Shown one piece after another: positions 59,917-64,000 of a DNA stretch of 64,000 bases. The translations under genes were made by a program, and so were the position numbers. Position 1 is the stretch's first letter. Every line of letters starts with the position of its first letter. This DNA comes from Paenibacillus_D sp047238105 (GTDB lineage Bacteria > Bacillota > Bacilli > Paenibacillales > Paenibacillaceae), in the NCBI RefSeq assembly GCF_047238105.1, contig NZ_JBDFMD010000001.1, positions 4,402,001 to 4,466,000 on the forward strand, read 5' to 3'. The notes beneath the pieces are model-generated. The model did not search any database. It was given only the letters and a program-made list of their open reading frames with translations, and was not told the origin of the DNA.

Positions 59917-60961
59917 GCATCAGACCGGCAATCATCCCTTCATAGGCCGCAGTCTCAATAAAAATGTATATACCAAACATCATGTGCTGGCGTGGCCGGC
60001 GCATACACTGATCACGGAGCAGGTGCTGCGCAAGCTCTACTCGCTGGGTGTGGAGCTGACGGAGGCTGATGTCGAGCCGCGGCATGCCGCTGTCGACCGA
60101 GTCCTGGAGCATGCGGTGACCGAGATGAAGGGGATCTTTCACTTCGCCCGGGATACCGGGCAGCTCATCGTGGAGGATATCCAGGCCCGGGTCGTACCGA
60201 TGGTCCGGCAATCGGCGGAAGCGGGCATGCTGTACGAATGGCTTAACAAACTGCAGACAGAGGACGATGTGACCTGCCGGCACAGCATTGCTGTCGCAAT
60301 GGTGGCCGTGCTGATCGGTCAATGGCTCCAGCTGGATGATGAGCAGATCAGCCTGCTGGCGACGGCAGGCCTGCTGCATGACGTCGGCAAGCTTCGCGTG
60401 CCGGCATCGATCCTTAACAAGCCCGGCAGATTGAGCGCCGAAGAGTTTGCCGAGATGAAGCGGCATGCCGAGTACGGCTACGAGATGCTGACAGGTCAGT
60501 CCGGCATCGAGGACAAGATCGCGCTGGTCGCTTTGCGGCATCACGAGAGAATGGATGGCAGCGGCTACCCTTTTGGCTTGCGGGGCGATGAGATCGATCT
60601 CGCCAGCCGCATCGTGGCGGTAGCCGATGTCTTCCATGCCATGCTCTCCAAACGGGTGTACAAAAATGAGCTTCCCTTCTACCAGGTCATTAAGGAAATC
60701 TCGCAATCCGCTTTTGATCAGTTCGATGCCCAGGTCGTCACCGTCTTTGCACGGAGGATGATGGAGACGATGATCGGCAGCCAGGTGCTTCTCTCGGACC
60801 GAAGGGTAGGCACGGTCCTGTCGGTGAACCCTCACGACCCGGCCAACCCTCTGGTGCGTGCCGGAGAACAGTTCATTGATCTGAGCGCATGCAGAGAGCT
60901 GAACATTGTGCATTTTGTGCCATCTGCTAATGACCGTTTCGGAGAAGAAGAATCGCGTTAA
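59906..60961 (+). CDS. HD-GYP domain c-di-GMP phosphodiesterase
   Basis: 351 residues from GTG 59906, overlapping the FapA gene by 11 bases, with GGAG upstream. The HD-GYP core is complete: RHSIAVAMVAVLIG, LHDVGKLRVP (HD motif), GRLSAEEFAEMKRHAEYG, HHERMDGSGYPFGL (the GYP motif) and ASRIVAVADVFHAM. Such enzymes degrade c-di-GMP. The first 100 residues and the last 60 resemble those of the Bacillales HD-GYP proteins with a beta-rich C-terminus. Because the operon starts with a c-di-GMP riboswitch, it can form a feedback loop. No membrane segment. Confidence 0.94.
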   Translation: MCAEHQTGNHPFIGRSLNKNVYTKHHVLAWPAHTLITEQVLRKLYSLGVELTEADVEPRHAAVDRVLEHAVTEMKGIFHFARDTGQLIVEDIQARVVPMVRQSAEAGMLYEWLNKLQTEDDVTCRHSIAVAMVAVLIGQWLQLDDEQISLLATAGLLHDVGKLRVPASILNKPGRLSAEEFAEMKRHAEYGYEMLTGQSGIEDKIALVALRHHERMDGSGYPFGLRGDEIDLASRIVAVADVFHAMLSKRVYKNELPFYQVIKEISQSAFDQFDAQVVTVFARRMMETMIGSQVLLSDRRVGTVLSVNPHDPANPLVRAGEQFIDLSACRELNIVHFVPSANDRFGEEESR

Positions 60962-61002
60962 TATATATGGTAGACCTATGAGACGAAAGAGGATGCGACT
61001 AG

Positions 61003-61581
61003 ATGAGAAAATGGCTTCGAAGATTGATGCTGCTGGTCCTGGTGCTGCTCGTGCTGCTCGGGCTGGGAATATGGGGCGCGTTGCGATACATATCGCCCGA
61101 GGAGGAGCTTGATCTGGCATCCGAACCGATACGGCTGGACAGCAAGGCGCGGGACATCCTCACCGGTGGTGAACTTGAGCTGGTGCTGACCGAAGCCGAT
61201 GTCGAGTCGCTGATCAAAGCCCAGTTGAGGGAGAATCCGCAGCTGGCGCCAGATATCCGGATTACGGGCGCGCGCTCCGAACTGGCAACCGATCGGTTAA
61301 CCGCCCATGTCAATCTCGAATACCGCGAACAGATCCCTGTAGGCGCAGTCGCGACGTACCGCCTAGTGTGGGAGGATCCTTATCTGACCGCGATTCCCGA
61401 AGGACTGCACATTCGTTCGATCCGGCTGCCGTCCCATCAGCTGGAGACGATCACTATGCCGATTGGCGGGCAGCTGCCCGATTTTATCCGGATCGGGGAG
61501 GTGGCCTGGGGCACAGACTCGATCCGCATCGGGCTGGAGAGCGAACTCAATCTGGGCGATTTGCTGGACAGACTCCCTTGA
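61003..61581 (+). CDS. Membrane-anchored protein, YpmS-like
   Basis: 192 residues from ATG 61003 behind AGAGGATG. One N-terminal membrane helix (residues 8-28) and an extracytoplasmic beta-rich domain of about 160 residues (LELVLTEADVESLIKAQL, NLEYREQIPVGAVATYRLVW). Layout and pattern resemble YpmS of Bacillus (DUF2140), but this rests on overall resemblance only. It lies 42 bases after the HD-GYP gene, without an obvious terminator between, so it may be co-transcribed. Function unknown. Confidence 0.7.
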   Translation: MRKWLRRLMLLVLVLLVLLGLGIWGALRYISPEEELDLASEPIRLDSKARDILTGGELELVLTEADVESLIKAQLRENPQLAPDIRITGARSELATDRLTAHVNLEYREQIPVGAVATYRLVWEDPYLTAIPEGLHIRSIRLPSHQLETITMPIGGQLPDFIRIGEVAWGTDSIRIGLESELNLGDLLDRLP

Positions 61582-61652
61582 GCGCATGACGGAGAGTCCA
61601 GGAACATATAATGAAACGGAACTTCGAGAAGCATGAGCACATTTGTCCTCGT

Positions 61653-61682
61653 TTGAAACCGTCGTCGCTTTTTTGTTATAAT
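61653..61682 (+). promoter_or_regulatory. Promoter of a small membrane protein gene
   Basis: TTGAAA (61653-61658), 18 bases, TATAAT (61677-61682). Transcript start near 61689. Confidence 0.6.
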
Positions 61683-61732
61683 AATCGCAATATATTCGGG
61701 CAATATAAGCTGGACGAAGGGGGCGACGGATC

Positions 61733-61927
61733 ATGGTGGAGGGGTGGATTACCTGGCTGTTGGTAGCCTTTGGTATTGTCGTGGCCGTTGCCGGTGTCTA
61801 TGCTTATTTCCGCTTGATCTCTGCAACCTCGGTCGACCGGCAGGCGTCTGACAAGGAACAGCAGCGCCAGATGCCGGAGGCTGATGAACAGGCAGCGCCT
61901 CACTATTCTGACCGCAAGGAGGGTTGA
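61733..61927 (+). CDS. Small single-helix membrane protein
   Basis: 64 residues from ATG 61733 behind GAAGGGGGCGACGG. One hydrophobic helix (about 5-28) precedes a polar, acidic tail (SDKEQQRQMPEADEQAAP). I do not recognise a family. Its own promoter and good ribosome site support a real gene. The 185-base gap that follows holds no clear feature besides the next ribosome site. Confidence 0.65.
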   Translation: MVEGWITWLLVAFGIVVAVAGVYAYFRLISATSVDRQASDKEQQRQMPEADEQAAPHYSDRKEG

Positions 61928-62112
61928 GCGGGTCGCTTCCGGGCTGTTCATACTTGCAAAGAAATGGTATACTGGTGGAAGAAAACTTAACTTAATAGCT
62001 GTTGCCCATGGATTACCTTCACAAACGTGTGGATCGCTTGAACTGAAAGATGTGTTGGGTATACTCGTACATTGCATTGGGACGACCATCCTACATTACG
62101 GGAGGGGATTTC

Positions 62113-62298
62113 ATGGCCAAACGAAGCCATAATGAAGTCAAGGACAGTCTGAGTGAATTAACGAGAATTTTTCAGCCGAAGGACCCCAGGAAATTTGTCA
62201 AGGATTATATCCGCAAGTATCGCATCACCGGCGGATATGAAGAGGAACTGACCATGCTTGTGGAGCGAGAGCTTGGCAAGATGAATTCGGTCGGTTAA
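62113..62298 (+). CDS. Small basic hypothetical protein
   Basis: 61 residues from ATG 62113 behind the strong ribosome site GGAGGGGATT. Highly charged and helical (EVKDSLSELTRIFQPKDPRKFVKDY, shown as two parts EVKDSLSELTRIFQ and PKDPRKFVKDY), with no membrane helix or cysteine. Family not recognised. Its own strong terminator follows, which favours an independently expressed gene. Confidence 0.7.
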   Translation: MAKRSHNEVKDSLSELTRIFQPKDPRKFVKDYIRKYRITGGYEEELTMLVERELGKMNSVG

Positions 62299-62330
62299 CC
62301 GCTGTATGGGATGACCGATAATGTATATTG

Positions 62331-62359
62331 AACCGTACCGATTTTCGGTACGGTTTTTC
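62331..62359 (+). terminator. Terminator after the small basic protein gene
   Basis: AACCGTACCGA (62331-62341) and TCGGTACGGTT (62345-62355) form a perfect 11-pair stem with a TTT loop, followed by a T-run. Confidence 0.92.
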
Positions 62360-62465
62360 TTTGTGGGGAATTTGTGAGATATTTGCCCCTTCTTGCGAAT
62401 AGCGTGGAGAGAGAAGGCGTGCCGGGCAGGCGCGCCGCCATCCAGGCGGTATAGGAGGCGGCATA

Positions 62466-63236
62466 ATGGGGAAAGCAAGGACTACCGAAGAAATTAACCA
62501 AATTGCCAAGGCGGGACAGATCGTCGGCGCTTGTCATCGACAGATTGCCCGCTGGCTGCTCCCTGGTGTAAGCACGGCGGAGATCGACCGCTTGGCGGAA
62601 CAGTTCATCCAGCGCCGGCGTGGAAAAGCAGCCCAAAAGGGCTATAAAGGCTTTCCCTATGCAATCTGCGCTTCAGTCAACGACATCGCATGCCATGGCT
62701 TTCCCGATGGACGGCCGCTGGCGCAGGGCGACATCGTCACCATCGATCTGGTAGTCGAATACAAAGGGTGGATGGCCGATTCGGCTTGGAGTTATGCGGT
62801 GGGCAAGACCGACCCGCAGGGAGACCATCTTCTCCGCACCGCCAAACGGGCATTGTACAAGGGGATCGCTGCGGCCAGGACGGGCAACCGTATCGGAGAT
62901 ATCGGATATGCGATCGAAACGTTTGTCAGGCGCTCGGGCTGTCAGGTCATTCCGGGCTTCGTAGGACACGGGATCGGCCGCGAGCTGCACGAGCCGCCCC
63001 AAGTCCCGCCGTGCGGGCTAGCAGGCACCGGCACCAGACTGCAGGAAGGGATGGTGCTGACGATCGAGCCGATTGTGACGCTGGGCCGGCCCGAGACATG
63101 GATGGCCCCGGACGGCTGGGCGGCGCGCACACGTGACGGAGCGCGGACGGCTCAGTTCGAGCATACGATAGCGATCACCAGGCACGGTCCGCGAATTCTA
63201 ACACGATCGTCGGAGGCTGCGGGGCGTCAGCGCTGA
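62466..63236 (+). CDS. map: Methionine aminopeptidase, type I
   Basis: 256 residues from ATG 62466 behind ATAGGAGG. It removes N-terminal methionine from new proteins. All five metal ligands can be placed: aspartates of TIDLVV and MADSAW, histidine of GFVGHGIG, glutamates of TIEPIVT and QFEHTIAI. The active-site histidine lies in ACHGFPDGR, where most homologues have CHGIPD. No zinc-finger extension. It stands outside the ribosomal-protein cluster where map usually lies, so it may be a second copy. Its end overlaps the convergent lipoprotein gene by 10 bases. Confidence 0.92.
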   Translation: MGKARTTEEINQIAKAGQIVGACHRQIARWLLPGVSTAEIDRLAEQFIQRRRGKAAQKGYKGFPYAICASVNDIACHGFPDGRPLAQGDIVTIDLVVEYKGWMADSAWSYAVGKTDPQGDHLLRTAKRALYKGIAAARTGNRIGDIGYAIETFVRRSGCQVIPGFVGHGIGRELHEPPQVPPCGLAGTGTRLQEGMVLTIEPIVTLGRPETWMAPDGWAARTRDGARTAQFEHTIAITRHGPRILTRSSEAAGRQR

Positions 63237-63976
63237 TCATCAGCCCCGGCCTGTGCCGCTTTGAGCTGACGGAGCCGCATGGGCGGGGTTGTGCCGCCGC
63301 CGAATTCGTATTCGGCCAGTTTATTGAATTCGCTCAGATAAGGCTGCAGCGGACGGTTCATCCAGGTCTCCCGGGCGTAATCGACCAGTTCATTGACGAA
63401 AAAACGGTTCGCCGAGATGTGCACTTCCTGCACATAAGGGCTGAGCTTCCGCAGTTTGACTGCAATCGTCTGCTTGAGCTCGGCAGACAGCATCTCGTGG
63501 TCGCTCACCGACAGATAGGAATTATAAGGAGTGACCAGATCCCGGTTATCCCAGTACGGGCTGCCGTCATCAATATTATAGACGCCTTTGCCGCTGCCGG
63601 TATTGTTCTGTTCGTACCCGTTCTTGCCGCCGGAGCGGGTGGTCCCTACGGCCGTCCAGTCGAGCACAAGTCCGACATAAGCATTTTTGTCGGTCAGCAT
63701 GACGACGGCGCCGGCTACGCCCTGCGTCCGGGACAGCTTCCTGGAGAGATGCGAGCTGAACTCGAGATGGCTGTTGCGGTGACGGTCCGGGATGTCGCCG
63801 ACAGGGCCATACATGCGGTCGCCCATCATTTTGGGATCATCCGCCTGCTGCGAGCCGTAATCGTATTCGCTGTCCTGGACTTTGCGGGTGTAGTTGCAGC
63901 CGCTGGCCGCAAGCAAAGTCGCCCCCGCAAGCAGGATCAAGATGGCTAAGCGGAGACCTCTTCCCAGAGCGGACAA
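63227..63976 (-). CDS. Sporulation lipoprotein, YhcN/YlaJ family
   Basis: About 249 residues read leftward. TTG 63976 is the first start inside the window but lacks a clear ribosome site, and the frame stays open to the window edge, so the true start may lie beyond it. A signal peptide ends in a lipobox (LLAASGC), giving a lipid-anchored protein. The YhcN/YlaJ pattern follows (HLSRKLSRTQGVAGAVVMLTDKNAYVGL split as HLSRKLSRTQGV and AGAVVMLTDKNAYVGL; then ISANRFFVNELVDYA). Members are forespore or spore proteins. A tyrosine- and glycine-rich middle is specific to this protein. Confidence 0.85.
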   Translation of the reverse strand: MSALGRGLRLAILILLAGATLLAASGCNYTRKVQDSEYDYGSQQADDPKMMGDRMYGPVGDIPDRHRNSHLEFSSHLSRKLSRTQGVAGAVVMLTDKNAYVGLVLDWTAVGTTRSGGKNGYEQNNTGSGKGVYNIDDGSPYWDNRDLVTPYNSYLSVSDHEMLSAELKQTIAVKLRKLSPYVQEVHISANRFFVNELVDYARETWMNRPLQPYLSEFNKLAEYEFGGGTTPPMRLRQLKAAQAGADDQR

Positions 63977-64000
63977 GTCCGGATAACGGGCAGTTCGACA

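Overview
The window is Gram-positive, Bacillales, and most likely a Paenibacillus or close relative. The evidence is the 16S rRNA sequence (typical Paenibacillaceae V1-V3 region, anti-Shine-Dalgarno CCTCC at its 3' end), strong GGAGG ribosome sites, the ctsR-mcsA-mcsB-clpC operon, T-box control of ilvA, a sporulation lipoprotein of the YhcN/YlaJ type, FapA/HD-GYP proteins and SigA-type promoters. Most genes are GC-rich; one block (about 5.4-11.7 kb) is clearly more AT-rich.

Layout. 0-4 kb: the start of a stalk-domain secreted protein (minus) and a heterodimeric ABC exporter pair of the BmrC/BmrD (YheI/YheH) type. 4-12.4 kb: a cold-shock protein with a structured leader, a candidate short transcript, then a secreted stalk-domain protein and a 2180-residue secreted PKD/Ig-like protein. 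12.5-18 kb: uvrB-uvrA with a near-consensus promoter and a LexA-like box. 18-24 kb: a small membrane protein, an orphan C-terminal domain of archaeal-type 3-dehydroquinate synthase, a sugar isomerase, a U32 protein and a frameshifted phospholipase-D-like gene. 24.5-29 kb: a partner-switching cluster (SARP/BTAD regulator, membrane PP2C phosphatase fused to an anti-sigma-type kinase, STAS antagonist). 29-35 kb: pcrB, pcrA, ligA. 35.2-40.4 kb: a complete rRNA operon (16S, tRNA-Ala, 23S, 5S). 40.4-46.4 kb: an Eis-like acetyltransferase and the CtsR-controlled clpC operon. 46.4-50.5 kb: a universal stress protein, tRNA-Thr, a divergent tyrosinase-like protein with a basic tail, mscL and a frameshifted histidine kinase. 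50.5-55 kb: an AlkC-type repair protein coupled to a membrane exporter, and a TetR/MFS pair sharing dyad operators. 55-57.6 kb (minus): ilvA with its T-box leader, a VTT membrane protein and a small YjzC-like protein. 57.7-61 kb: a c-di-GMP-I riboswitch in front of a FapA/DUF342 gene and an overlapping HD-GYP phosphodiesterase gene. 61-64 kb: small membrane and basic proteins, a methionine aminopeptidase and the sporulation lipoprotein.

How the parts work together. Several local circuits can be read from the DNA: CtsR on its own operon, LexA on uvrBA, TetR on itself and its transporter, tRNA charging on ilvA, and c-di-GMP sensing upstream of a c-di-GMP-degrading enzyme. Least explained are the orphan dehydroquinate-synthase domain, the tyrosinase-like protein, the stalk/giant secreted pair with its short upstream transcript, and a repeated intergenic motif present three times. 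Two genes (phospholipase D-like and histidine kinase) each carry a single-base frameshift that could be real or an assembly error.
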